Assembly: GCA_963971285.1 (NCBI GenBank)
Contig: OZ020255.1
Coordinates: 12,544,931 to 12,608,930 of the forward strand
Length of the DNA: 64,000 bases
Reading direction: 5' to 3'
DNA from: Astropecten irregularis
Taxonomy: Eukaryota; Echinodermata; Asteroidea; Paxillosida; Astropectinidae
Part shown: piece by piece, positions 1 to 10,398 of the stretch
How positions within the stretch are numbered: position 1 is the first letter of the stretch
Layout: every line of letters starts with the position of its first letter
Notes under the pieces: generated by a model
Databases searched by the model: none
What the model was told of the DNA's origin: nothing
Seen by the model: only the letters and a program-made list of their open reading frames with translations
Program-made: the position numbers and the translations under genes

Positions 1-1029
1 ACATACTGTAGGCCTTATATACTGTGCATACATGTGTAAAAGACTTGTTAATCCAGGCTGGTGTTTGCTTCAACTTCAAGGTACATATGTACTTTTTGGA
101 GGGAAGCTATGGAGTTTGCCCAATGGCTGTTAAGAAGAAAGTCAGACAAAATATTGCTCCGACAAAACTTGGATGCAAGTTGGGTATGTACATTACTACA
201 CAGACTAAAATGAATCTCGTCCTGCCCAACCATCATCACAGTTAAACATGTTAAAGGCCTGAATGGACCGCCGATCTAGGCCTGCACGGTCTGTTTCCAA
301 TAAAGCATTACACATTCAGTAAAACTAGAGATCCTGGCTGCAGTCTGTAAACCCTAGGTTCCGCACACATCCATCACGCTAAGCAGGGAGATCTCCAAGC
401 CATCCATCTTTCACACTACGGTTACTCCGTTCCCGAACTTCCCGGTCCCCTGACGATAGAACCGGGGTGAGCGAGTGCTACCCCGATACGTCTGCATGTA
501 ATTCCATCTAATTGGTTGCTCACTCGGGGAAGATATGGACCAATTAGAGTCCAGGGTTTGACAGGAAATGTGAGGATTCCGACGAGCTTAACCGAGCTAT
601 CGTCTTCTGTCAGCGCCCTTTAGTAATCCAACAAGACTTCACTTAGGATCAAATTAAAAGAAATCTCACCATGGATGCAAAAAGCTAAAAAAAACTTGTG
701 TCAGTGGACTTTTTTTGTTGAGAATCAGGAAATATGATTTCTGGAGATTTGTTATTGGGCATTTATTGGGATTCTAGAATTAAAGCCTTTTAATCCTTAA
801 CTCTCACTGCCTCGGCTCTTATTTGGCTAGACTGCAAATCCTATAAACGTTTCATATCAAACAATAATCAATTTGTCATTCAGTGAAAATTTGATATTTC
901 CTCATGACATTCCTTCCAAATCCAAGACATTACATATAGGCCCTAGGCCTAAAGACATACTGTATGACTATGAGACATTTTGTTGGTCTCCTGAGGGCGC
1001 TCTTCCTATGCAATCTTGACCGTTGGACA
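1..1029. other. Non-coding stretch, no gene recognised
   Basis: About 1 kb at the left edge. The open frames here are short (at most 73 residues), overlap on both strands and carry no motif I recognise. No repeat arms or splice-flanked exon could be found. It may be distal intron or intergenic DNA downstream of the first TMEM198 coding exon, since that gene runs leftward. Confidence 0.6.
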
Positions 1030-1033
1030 TTAA

Positions 1034-1208
1034 AGGTATGTAGTATCATACTGGGTTTTTGCTGTTTTCTTGTGACTCAGATTCTGATTGAGCTCAAATT
1101 TTCAGAGGTTTACTAGTAATAAATATATTATTTCATGCACATGTACATGCTGGATTAGACAAAGTGTGAGTGCTGTTCTGTGACCTTTACCAATCATGTA
1201 TCATACCT
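1034..1208. mobile_element. TTAA MITE, deleted copy with mixed ends
   Basis: Flanked by TTAA on both sides (1030-1033 and 1209-1212). The left end is of the GTATCATACT type. After a few bases it jumps to the other subfamily's half (cttgtgactcag, gagctcaaatttt, tgctggattagacaaag, ccaatcatgtat) and ends in ACCT. It is therefore an internal deletion or a recombinant between subfamilies. Confidence 0.7.
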
Positions 1209-1519
1209 TTAATCCATGGAAATTGCACTGCTATCAAAAACAATGACCTTCGTTTGCCCTCTACGCTTAAAAGCCACATGCCAAGGACTGGCAATTCCTC
1301 CAGTCCTCTAGACCAAGTCTACCAAGTCAACATGTACATACACAATCCTCCTCTACCAAGTATTAACTGATCAACAGCACAGCATCTGTCATGTAACTCC
1401 AACTGACTGTCCAGTTAATGGAAGCTGAGTAGTTCACTTAGTACCTCCCCTGTTCCTCCACGGTCTCTGATTTCTCTGTCTCCTTGCAGAGAACCCTCAG
1501 ATATGAATAAACCCCTTAA

Positions 1520-1725
1520 AGGTATAATACATGATTGGTAAAGGTCACAGGACAGCACTCACACTTTGTCTGATCAAACATGTACATGAAATAATAAACC
1601 TGTGAACATTTGAGCTCAATCAGACAACCGGTGTAGACAAGAAGATTGTCCTACTGGACAATAAAAATGAAATGAAATGAATGAAATGAAATGAAATCCC
1701 GACTCAATTTTTCTTATAAAACATT
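1520..1725. mobile_element. TTAA MITE half copy interrupted by a LINE-tail-like insert
   Basis: Begins after TTAA (1516-1519) with AGGTATAATACATGATTGG and runs to about 1627 (gagctcaatcagac). A roughly 65-bp insert follows, containing gtcctactggacaataaa and a (GAAAT)n tract. MITE-like sequence (actcaatttttcttataaaac) then resumes near 1701. The insert resembles the 3' end of a non-LTR retrotransposon with its simple-repeat tail. That is an inference from form only. Confidence 0.5.
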
Positions 1726-2241
1726 GTTTGGACGAACGATCTTTGGAAAAGACACTAAATCTTGATTTCCTTGAAAAACCCAGCATCTGATGAACCAAGA
1801 TTTCCCATGGTGACTGTCTGCACTGTTTACAAACTGTTGAGTCCATTTTCTGTCTCAAACTCAATAATTTTATTTTTTAAGGCATTGCAAATCCTATATG
1901 CTCCCTTTAACGTACTTTGTCTTGTCAATGAACTTTTACACTTTGAAGTCGTCAAGTCTACCTACCTCCCGCCAGTCTTGGTATTTCTTTAAGCTGATTT
2001 CACGGTGTGCAGACCATGAATGAGGAATTAATAAACCCAAGATTGAACCTCAGCAAAATTGATTTTGGGGCGTTGGACTGGTATTAAGCGGAGGGTGTTT
2101 GTTTAATGGAAGACGCTGCCAGATCATTGGGCAAGGAACTGATCAAAGTGAAAGGTCGGATCTTTTATCGAGATTAAAAATCATCTCATCCGTGGTAGAG
2201 TTTTTAAATTCTGAAATCTGACGTCCTAATTACATTTTCCA
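1726..2241. other. Non-coding stretch, nothing recognised
   Basis: AT-rich sequence between two MITE copies. Open frames of 76 and 82 residues on opposite strands overlap each other and look random. No splice-flanked exon or repeat arm was seen. Confidence 0.5.
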
Positions 2242-2245
2242 TTAA

Positions 2246-2585
2246 AGGTAGTATCATACTTTGGTAGCATACCGAAACAGAAATCTTCACAGATAACTTA
2301 CAGGGTATAAAGATGGTGACGGTAGGTTTTCTGCCTGAAATGCTGCATTTATCCAGAATAGAGTAAAACCAGTGATCAAAAACAATTTTGATCTAAAGAT
2401 AAAAAATAACAGGGACAAGATTTTTTTAAATAGGCCTACTGTGGTATTTTTTCACTGTTTTCTGAAAAAGTGGCCACCTTATGGGACTGAAACTTTCACA
2501 GATGACTGTTACTGTATCTTCCTTGATATTCTTGACCATGAATCTGAATTTCTATGACAAAAACCAAAGTATGATTATATTACCT
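2246..2585. mobile_element. TTAA MITE, full copy
   Basis: A 340-bp hairpin element with TTAA at 2242-2245 and 2586-2589. The left end is AGGTAGTATCATACTTTGG. The right end is a complementary sequence with a small insertion (accaaagtatgattatattacct). Its left half has the shared core (cttcacagata...cagggtataaagatggtg, gcctgaaatgc). Its right half has the ccatgaatctga block. It defines the main subfamily used for the other entries. Confidence 0.85.
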
Positions 2586-2942
2586 TTAAATGATTATAAA
2601 TATTTCGGCCCTTGAGACAAAAAATGTCTTATCAGAAAATGCCATGACTTTTCTTTTTGCTTAGATTATTTGCATCCCCCAAAAGCCTGAGTGCTTGAAG
2701 GGCCAGAAATAACTGGCATACTTTTCCAAATTCAAGAATTGTGCATCTGGAACAGAATCTATACTAAGCTCATTGACCCCCAAAACATTTCATACAAAAA
2801 ATACCGAGGCTATTTCAGTTCTCCATGATGTATCAAGGGAATTCCAAAAATGATTGAATTGATTGGTCATCACAAGAGTTTCAGAACACAGAGCAGAAGG
2901 GAGGACAGAGGATGAAGGGGGTGAATGGAATGGTCAATCATA

Positions 2943-3430
2943 AGGCCTGTTCACACGACACTAAAGAAACTCTCAACCATTGAGAAATTCTCTCATGGTT
3001 GCGAAATCTTACAAAAGTGTAATCGTGCGAAAGGACACCAATGCTTGAGAGTGACCGACATCCCTGGTGAATCCTTGAGAGATTTTGACCGAGGTCCAGA
3101 CCTGTGACAACATTTCTCAAGGGATCCTTGCGAAGTGCTTTGCCATGCGCATGCGTGTGTTTTCTATGTGAAAGATGGCCTTTGCAGATCGCACGCTTCA
3201 CGCGCAACCTCAGTGTCGTGATGGTACGAGCAACGATTTACATTCACAAAATGCATAGTTTAGCGATTACCCACATTCCGTCTCAAGGGAGGCCTGCGAA
3301 ATGTTAGACTGTGCCGTGTGAAAGGATGCAAAAGCGGCTGGCGTAAAACCGTTTTGTAAGATTTCGAAACCATGAGAAAATGTCTCATCAATGGTTGAGA
3401 GTTGTTTTTCAGCGTCGTGTGAAAAGGCCT
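2943..3430. mobile_element. Inverted-repeat element with AGGCCT...TCACACGAC ends
   Basis: The outer arms are imperfect inverted copies about 75 bases long: AGGCCTgtTCACACGACA on the left and its complement on the right. Both include the block actctcaaccattgagaaa and its partner near 3390-3405. The interior has no transposase-like frame. It is a non-autonomous foldback element; the superfamily is unknown. Confidence 0.75.
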
Positions 3431-3715
3431 ACAGAAGGATGGTCAGTGTGTTCCAGTGGTCAGTTCTTGAGCCAGGCTACTCCCTGTGGACCCAATTAGG
3501 CCTACCAGTACCAGTAGATGTACTTCAGTTCTGTTTATGGCATCTGAAATTGTGGCCTGACAAAAAAAGATAAATGGGCTGATGACAAAGAGTTTATTTC
3601 ATCTTAAATGATCCTTGGGATATAGCTGTATGTGAGTGGTTTTATGGCTTCTGACTACCATAGGAACACAGATTATTGACCATTAGGGACACCCGCAACA
3701 AAGAGCTGGATACTG

Positions 3716-3786
3716 TAGCTCAGTTGGTTTGAGCGCTGTTATGGTATTCAGGAGGTTGCTGGTTCGAATCCCGCTCCAGTAAGTTT
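3716..3786 (+). repeat. tRNA-derived SINE-like unit
   Basis: Contains an A-box-like gtagctcagttggttt and a B box ggttcgaatcc, followed by cgctccagt. The tRNA fold is imperfect: the anticodon loop lacks the invariant U33. It is therefore a tRNA-derived repeat and not a gene. Related units lie at 10.3, 15.6-15.9, 36.8 and 55.9-56.2 kb. Confidence 0.75.
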
Positions 3787-5650
3787 GAGTTTATTCACTT
3801 TTAAATTCAGTCAATTTTGTTGATTTGAAAGAAAATATTTTCCATTCAAACAGTAGTTTTAATGAACAATTCGTGTTTTGAAAATTGATTCTTGTAAGTG
3901 CACAATGCCTTCATAATCAACGATACAAATCTGAGACAAAGTCTATGTGATAATTCCATGACCAGTTATTCCTTAAACCTTAAACTGAAAATGTTTTCTT
4001 GTATTCTTTTATCGATCAAATTTTATAACCAAATAAACGACAAGGTGTAGGCCTATGACGTAATTTGTTTTTAAAATCGCTTCATTCCATTTCACGCTTG
4101 TCATATCAGGGTGTAAATCTGATGAATTACTTAGTACTGGGTTCCAATATCAACACCTTGCAGTGCTGATATGCATAATCAATGCAATCTATCGCAGACA
4201 TGCGCCTTGGTAAAACAATATCGTCTCATTTCCCCTTCATTAATTGTGTTAATTGCCTAAGGGAGGACAGACAAGTGTGGATGCTGAGGTCTGCTGATCG
4301 TTCATATGAAAAGGTTATCAATCAGTCATAGGTCTCATCATGGCATTTTAAATGTGCATTATCTGCCAGTTGGTGAATATTGGTAGGCCTTTGGACTATT
4401 TATCTATATTTCTTTTTTTTAAAACATTTATGAAAAACACGATCTTTGTTTTATAAATTGGACAGTGGGAATTTTAAACAAATATGAAAATCTGCTTTTC
4501 ATTTTAGCAAACAATTTGTATTGTCTGACTAAAATTACAGATCAACACAATCTGTAACCTGTCATAGTCATACATGTAATTAGAATATGTTATGAGCAAC
4601 TTGTGACATACATACAGTGTATTTTATTGAGTTTGAATCCTGTTTTCATTGAAAAGGAGTAGGCCTACATGTACAAAGATAAATTGACTGGAGCAGTATG
4701 TTTGCATGCAGTAGCATGACTGAAGGAGAGCAACTAGACAATTATTGAGTTCGCATTTTTATAATCCTATTTGTTTGATTTTCCTAGTAGTTTGTGTTAC
4801 GTCTCATTTTCACTGTAAAGTATACTTAAGAATTTGTCTTCCATATTTAGATTTACACTTTTTAAAAATTACAGTTTTTTTATGTAACTTGTGTTCCTGC
4901 AAAAAAAAAAAATGAAACTAGAATGTCTTGATATAAAGATGGAATGTAACATATCTCTGGAATGTGTCTCAAACAGAAACTTAATCATTTTATAAAATTA
5001 GGAACAAAAAAATAACCATGATTGACATCAAGTTGGGGGTACTGGCCAGTGGCCACACAAACTTGTAGCCTACATGTACTATCCAAATTTGAAAGGATTA
5101 TTTTTGTATATATATCTTTAAAATACAGTGGTATGAAAATAAATAGGCCTACCCATGGCATTCCTGGCAGACCTGGCTCATGGTGGTCAGTTTACATCAT
5201 CCCCAAAAAGTTGAAAACCACTGGACGGTCCAGGGGACCAAATTGCAGTGACCAGAAACAATAATATTATGACCATGTCAAACTGATCTGAATGAACTGG
5301 GTATGGGTAGGTATCCCTGAAAGATGACTCAGACCAAACAATATCTGAATCTGCTACGGCAGAATGAGGATTGTCACCGCAGCGATGTTGGCTTTGTTGG
5401 TGTTTGAGAAACAACATTCTCTTGAAATAATGATACCATACAACAAGGATAAGCTCAGTAACTACAAGACTGCTTTTCCCACACAATACAAAGATTTTAA
5501 ACATTAAAGAGAACGATGTCATAAAAACTAATTTCCCATTGTTTTGAAGGGATCAAAATACTTCCAAAATGTGCAGGTTTTTTGTCAGTATTCTGCCAAT
5601 AGATCACTGGTATCTTCCAAAACAAATTGGACCATAGAGCTAGGATTTAA
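3787..5650. other. Non-coding AT-rich stretch
   Basis: No exon-like frame was seen. The patch near 4180-4330 is less repetitive and has paired homeodomain-type cores (attaattgtgttaattgcc), but nothing shows that it is functional. The rest is AT-rich with short open frames on both strands. Confidence 0.5.
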
Positions 5651-5651
5651 C

Positions 5652-5913
5652 AAAAGGCCTTGTCCCACTAGAGCGCTTATTCCCGTGGCGAACTCACACC
5701 GGACCCGCCTAGGGTGAAAATTTCAACCCTGGTTCTGAGCAGGCTTGAACTCACCCCAGGAGAAAAGGCAAGCTCAGGGGAGGCTCAAGAGTTGATGGAG
5801 GGGTGAACATTTCAAGTGGGAATCTGGGCTTATTTTCAACCCTGTATCAACCCTGTTCCTGGACCCCCACCTCCCCCCTCCCCCTGGAGATTTGTCAAGT
5901 GGGAAAAAGCCTA
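5652..5913. mobile_element. Short inverted-repeat element, CTTGTCCCACT ends
   Basis: The left end aggccttgtcccactaga and the right end tttgtcaagtgggaaaaag are imperfect inverted copies. The interior repeats phrases such as tttcaaccctg and ctcacccc. No open frame is preserved. It is probably a MITE related in style to the 13.9-14.3 kb element. The boundaries are approximate. Confidence 0.55.
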
Positions 5914-6391
5914 AAGAGAAGAGGGATATATTCCCCAATATGCTGGAACAAGCATGAAATGCTAGGTAACCCCAAACCACCATCATCAATTATCTAGAGA
6001 CCAGTGTATATTTTCCCATTCATAATTGTACCTCCCAGATAGGAAACATTGGACCTAAAGCTCCAAATATGGCATAATTATCCACTGGAATGTGACAGGT
6101 TTGTCTCATTGAATTGAGACCACAAACACCTGGGCTGACCAGTGCCAAAATAAGGGATCCTTACCTATCAATCATGGGCCTGAGGAAGAAGTGGTCAGCA
6201 TATGGATTTGGTTTGTGTGTAGTGTAGCTGTAGGGCAAATTCTCACTACATACAATCCCTTATCCTAAACTGAGATTCACAATGCTAGTTCTGTTTTACC
6301 ATGGAGCCTTCCTAGCTCCATGGTTTCACCACCAATCTCCACATATAACACTAAAAGTTTCATTGTTGGAAATCCTTGTACACCTTCTTAA

Positions 6392-6791
6392 AGGTACAGT
6401 ATAATCCATGATTGGTAAAAGTCACAGAACAGCACTCAAACTTTGTCTGATCCAACCATGTACATGAAATAATGAAACCTGTGAAAATTTGAGCTCAATT
6501 GGACATCAGAGTCTCAAGAAAACAGCAATAACCATCTGGACTCTTTTTTTTCTTATAAACTTACAGGTTAAGAATGATTTTGATCTTACTCCGAGATCAA
6601 AACTGATTTCGGTTTTTGATTGACTAATTACTGGATGAATGCACCATTTCAGGTGGAAATATTTTAATGGTATATTTCTTTCAGCACCATGTTCATATCC
6701 TGAAAATACGTAATTATGACTAAATCTGTGAACATTTCTGTTTGGGTATGTTACCAATCCTGTAGGCCTACTGTACATGTACACAGTGCCT
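6392..6791. mobile_element. TTAA MITE, second subfamily, full copy
   Basis: A 400-bp element flanked by TTAA (6388-6391 and 6792-6795). Its left half is the alternative arm (ccatgattggtaaaagtc, ctttgtctgatcc, gagctcaattggac). Its right half is the shared core read in reverse (caccatttcaggtggaa, aaatctgtgaacatttctg). The two halves meet at gatcttactccgagatc. Confidence 0.85.
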
Positions 6792-7105
6792 TTAAACAGA
6801 AGGAGGAAGTATTACTATTGGAAAATCCACCTGTTTATGGGAACCATTTGCAGGTTGCATCAAGGCCAAGACAATATGACATGCAGTAGCCACAGGGAGG
6901 TCTGTCATCTGGTTCCCATTTCATCTGAGTAATTAGGACTAATTGTAGTCATTTGAAGGTGTTAACACTTCTAAACCTCCAGGATGATCTGTTTACTGGC
7001 CATGTCAATTTTAGCCACCTGATCTACAATATGTGGTTCTGCCTGAAACCTTGAGATCAGTGTGAAGGAGATCTTTTGTCTTGGGACAGTGTCAAAGGAG
7101 ACTAA

Positions 7106-8096
7106 CACCGTGTTTACACTTGATACCACAAGGGCGATCAGATCCCGCGAGGGGGATCAACGCGCGATCAAAGGGCGATCAACGATGAGTGTAAACGCTC
7201 GCGCGATCAGGATCCGATCCCGGGATGAAGAGGGATCTGATCCACCTCTCAGGAAGGATCGGATCCGGTTCAGATCTCGCGTGTGGGATCAATGTTTGAG
7301 TGTAAACGCAACGCGGGATCGGATCCTGCAATTTACAGTGACGGCATCCGGTGGAAGCATGGCCAAGCGCGCGAAAACAAGTCCGTATTTTACCAGCCAC
7401 TGCAAGTATTGTTTATTGCACGATGCACAGACAGCATGGTCCAAGATACAAACAACATTACGCTGGTATCCAATATTGTGAGCTGCACGCACGTGTGCCT
7501 AATAAGCGATAACTGGTACTTGCAACTTTCGTTCTCCTTTTCCTGTCTTCATGATTATTTCGATCGCCGTTCCAAAGCTTAAATCCCGTCACATTGTGAT
7601 TTTTTCTTTAAGGGTATACTCTCTAGCATGCTTTAGCCATTTTATTAGACGTAGTAGTTTTATAAGCCAGTGTTTTTCCGCCAGGAAATTTGTGTGGCAA
7701 ACATCGACAATTTGTTTTTAGAGAACACGCCACACGGCATGCAGTCGCGTTGCAAGATGGCGAATGGAGCAATATGCGGTCGGCTGTGGACACACGAGAG
7801 TTGACTGGACAACTGGATGGCACCACTTGAAACATAGCGATGTTTAACACAATCTCACAGAGCTTGGAGAAAATGGGATTTGTGAAGACCGTCTGAGAAA
7901 TGTAAGACCACAGAAAAATACGATCGGTTTGTTTTCGCGCGAAATGAATAACCTTTGAACGCTTGCTTCCGTTGCCCCACGCACGATCATTGCGCGATCA
8001 GGATCGAGTATAAACGCGGCATGGATCAGATCCCTCGAGCTTGATCGCGACCGCAGGATCTGATCCTCCGTTGCGCGATCAAGTGTAAACACGGTG
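7106..8096. mobile_element. Non-autonomous DNA transposon, CACCGTGTTTACACTTGAT ends, TAA duplication
   Basis: The left terminus CACCGTGTTTACACTTGAT and the right terminus ATCAAGTGTAAACACGGTG are exact complements. Both sides are flanked by TAA (7103-7105 and 8097-8099), the type of 3-bp duplication made by PIF/Harbinger elements. The GC-rich sub-terminal parts repeat GATCAGATCC and GCGATCA words and further 'gtgtaaacgc' units. It is 991 bp long with no transposase frame recognised. The superfamily is inferred from the 3-bp duplication only. Confidence 0.75.
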
Positions 8097-8166
8097 TAAG
8101 GCAGGGGATCTTGGTCAGAACTACCGGTATGTCCCAACACTACTGAAGAGAAACTTAGAGTTAGTA

Positions 8167-8206
8167 GGGCCTGACACTTCGATCCTAGCAAGATCTTTAT
8201 CAAAAG
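8167..8206 (-). repeat. GATCCTGCTAGGATC-GAAA-GTC hairpin motif, copy a
   Basis: On the minus strand the order is ttgataaa, agatcttgctaggatc, gaagtgtcagg. It belongs to a small dispersed set in this window with the same hairpin and the same trailing GAAA..GTCAGG sequence. See the finding on hammerhead-like motifs. Confidence 0.6.
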
Positions 8207-8290
8207 TCCTTTTCCATCTGAGCAGGATCTTAAACGAAAACCCTCGTAGCATATAGGAGAGAACCAACGCACAACTCTACTCTCAGTCTC

Positions 8291-8368
8291 ATTATGACCT
8301 AAGCCGGAATCGAACCTGGGCCACATTGGTAAGAGGCGAGTGCCTAACGCACTTGCCACCTATGCTCC
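8291..8368 (-). repeat. tRNA-like SINE remnant
   Basis: Read on the minus strand it has an A-box-like ggtggcaagtgcgttagg and a B box aggttcgattccggctt at the spacing of a tRNA head. The acceptor ends do not pair, so it is not a tRNA gene. It is a different SINE type from the gctggatagctcag units elsewhere in the window. Confidence 0.6.
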
Positions 8369-8517
8369 CAAAGATGAAGTAATCAAATGAGTCCATGGCT
8401 TTAAACAGCTCCTACAACTCACTCCAAACAAGAAACACAAACTGCATGGTCTTTTCACCATCTTTCATCCATTCAATCATTGACGATTCCCTCCCTCCCA
8501 ACCCAACCCAAACTTAC

Positions 8518-8728
8518 CGAAAAACGTGAACATGATCCCGAAGATGAAGCACATGCCGCACACCACGGCCGTGGGGATGTCGTACTTGTCCCTGACGCCC
8601 TGGCAGGGCATCTCGGGCGGCATGGTGGATGGCGTCAGGGTATTGGGCGGCTCCAGGGTCGTCATGTTGAACTCCGTCTGTAACAGCATGCTGAATACTG
8701 ACGGGGAGCGAGGGTCCTGCGACATCAT
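8518..8728 (-). CDS. tmem198: TMEM198 homologue, first coding exon (partial gene)
   Basis: Encodes 70 residues plus one base, starting MMSQDP, and ends at a clean donor (G|GTAAGT; intron from 8517 leftward). Residues 42-70 match the start of TMEM198: a PC-Q-R-Y cluster, then the first membrane segment with the C-x-MC-x-x-FG-x(4)-FFG pattern, cut exactly after TFF. The family is known as multi-pass membrane proteins (DUF4203); vertebrate TMEM198 has been linked to Wnt signalling through LRP6. The residues before the membrane segment are specific to this protein and contain one N-glycosylation sequon (NMT). No later exon was found between 1 and 8517, so the rest probably lies beyond the left edge. 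ATG codons at 8728 and 8725 are both possible starts. I am fairly sure of the family because of the spaced Cys, Gly and Phe residues, but only one exon supports it. Confidence 0.72.
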
Positions 8729-8830
8729 GGATGGAGGAAGGTTTCCGGCAAGAGGGGAGGGAAGACGGATCAGAGTAAAGATGGAGTTTGGATCTGCCTG
8801 TCAGGCATCACTGTCACCTGTTTGTCACTC
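8729..8830 (-). other. tmem198: 5'UTR part of the TMEM198 first coding exon
   Basis: On the minus strand a pyrimidine-rich gttttgtttgcag ends at 8831, giving a good acceptor. The 102 bases down to the ATG at 8728 would be 5'UTR. An acceptor here means that at least one non-coding exon lies further upstream (higher coordinates). Confidence 0.5.
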
Positions 8831-8920
8831 CTGCAAACAAAACAAACAATTAGTTTTTAAACAATTCCATTTCACGCTACGTACATGTTTCCATGTTTTA
8901 ACTGAATCTGCCAGCATGGT

Positions 8921-9165
8921 TTGGGATTCGGCAAAAGGCCACCGCGGGCCCGGCTGGCAGTTCATCCCCCGGGAGAAGGGGGCATGGTGGCTCGGCTCGG
9001 GTCGGCCGTGGCTCTCAATCTTGCTTCGCCGGACCAATCCGAATGCGCGCCCCTGGCCGGAGGCATGGCAGCATGCGATAGTCGCCGGCTGGGTCTTAAA
9101 ATGTCCATGGACCTGGCCCATTGAAAAGGCCAGGACAGCCCTGGGACACTTCTGTTTTTAAAAGC
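8921..9165. other. GC-rich island next to the TMEM198 exon
   Basis: A sharply bounded block rich in G+C and CpG (ccaccgcgggcccggctgg, gggtcggccgtggctc) in otherwise AT-rich DNA. It lies 90 bases upstream of the TMEM198 exon acceptor. Open frames cross it on both strands, as expected for GC-rich DNA, and none is recognisable. It could be an alternative promoter or a foreign or repeat fragment. Confidence 0.5.
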
Positions 9166-9866
9166 TAGCCTTGGGATTCCACACTCTAGATAGAGTAGGG
9201 ATAAGGCCGCTGGAACCTATCTGACAAGAAGTTCACTAACTCAATCAAATGACCCAAATCAAAATGGATATATTCAAATTCTCTTAAGTCGATGGACAGG
9301 CCTAATTTAGGCACAATGTCACAAACTCCTCCTGTATCTCTGAAGGAGAATTTGTGGAGGATTCAGTAGGGTTTAAGGTCAGTAATTCAACCAGCCTTTA
9401 CAGCTTAGTCTTCTACTTGGCATCTTATTTGATTTTGCTGTTCCTCTGATCGATCCTATACCCCATCCTTTTCCATTCATCATCATTCACACTGACTGGC
9501 CTGGGTCATAATATCCCCTCTCCCCCAAACACACACTCATTGATCTGGGTTCTTCTGGATGCCTCCTAAGCCAGGGGGTCTACTCTCCTGGGGGGTAAAT
9601 GGCTTCCCCCTTAGCAGCATGGGAGATGAGGCCCACAGATAGAAGGACTCACCAGGGGGCTAGGATCAGCACTGACTGGTACACCATCAGTCCTGACTAT
9701 TCAATATCAACCCAGTCTGATTACAGGTTCATATAGGCCTACAATATACACACGGATGATCCTTGACTAACTATCAATAGTCTCATGAAGTGACAAAGTG
9801 CATTCATAACCATTTGGAAGCCTGTACAAATTTCTACCTCCATGGTATGACCTTCAAGTTATACTT
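9166..9866. other. Non-coding stretch, likely intron of TMEM198
   Basis: Mixed-composition sequence with no exon-like open frame and no arms that I could match. If the TMEM198 gene has an upstream exon, this is intron DNA. Confidence 0.4.
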
Positions 9867-10258
9867 GAAAGATATAAAACATGATTGGTAGCCTAAATAT
9901 CATAGAACAGCACTCACACTTTGTCTGATCTAATAGTTACACATGTACAGTATGTGCACAAAATGATTAACCTAGATGAAAATTTGAGCTCAATCGGATT
10001 TATCTGAGTCACAAGAAAACAGCGAAAACCCAACTCAAACTTTCCTATAAAACACAAAGAATGGTTTTGATCTTACCCTGAGATCAAAACTGTTTTCGGT
10101 CTTTGTTTTACTAATTTCTTGATAAATTTCATAAATAAACCACTTCAGGCAGAAATATTTTAACAGTACATGTACTTTTCTACCAGCGCCATCTTCATGA
10201 AAGTACTAACTTTTACGTAAATCCGTGAACATTTCTCTTAGGGTACTCATTTTTATGT
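9867..10258. mobile_element. TTAA MITE, second subfamily, decayed copy
   Basis: Shows the alternative arm (catgattggtagc, cactcacactttgtctgatc, gagctcaatcgga), the centre gatcttaccctgagatc, and the reversed core (cacttcaggcagaaatatttt, gtaaatccgtgaacatttct). Both extreme ends have diverged and no flanking TTAA is intact, which suggests an older insertion. Confidence 0.75.
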
Positions 10259-10311
10259 AGATAGATCATTGAAAGGAGAACAAGGCACAACTGCAGAACA
10301 TGAACAAAGAA

Positions 10312-10398
10312 AAATTGACTAACAGGATGTGAACCTGTGACCCCCGGAATACCATACATGTAGCGTCGCTGGCAACTGAGCTTTCCAGCCCTATAGAT
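10312..10398 (-). repeat. tRNA-derived SINE-like unit, reversed
   Basis: On the minus strand: agggctggaaagctcagttgcc, an anticodon-like region, then a degenerate B box (aggttcacatcct). It is the same family as the units at 36.8 and 56.1 kb, with many changes. Confidence 0.6.

Noticed and set aside
7062-7481. 139-residue plus-strand frame
   Set aside because: Lies across the end of the TAA-flanked DNA element; the Arg-rich sequence reflects repeated GATC and GCG words.
8526-9161. 211-residue plus-strand frame over the GC-rich block
   Set aside because: It runs antisense through the TMEM198 exon and across GC-rich DNA, where stops are rare. No family motif or splice context supports it.
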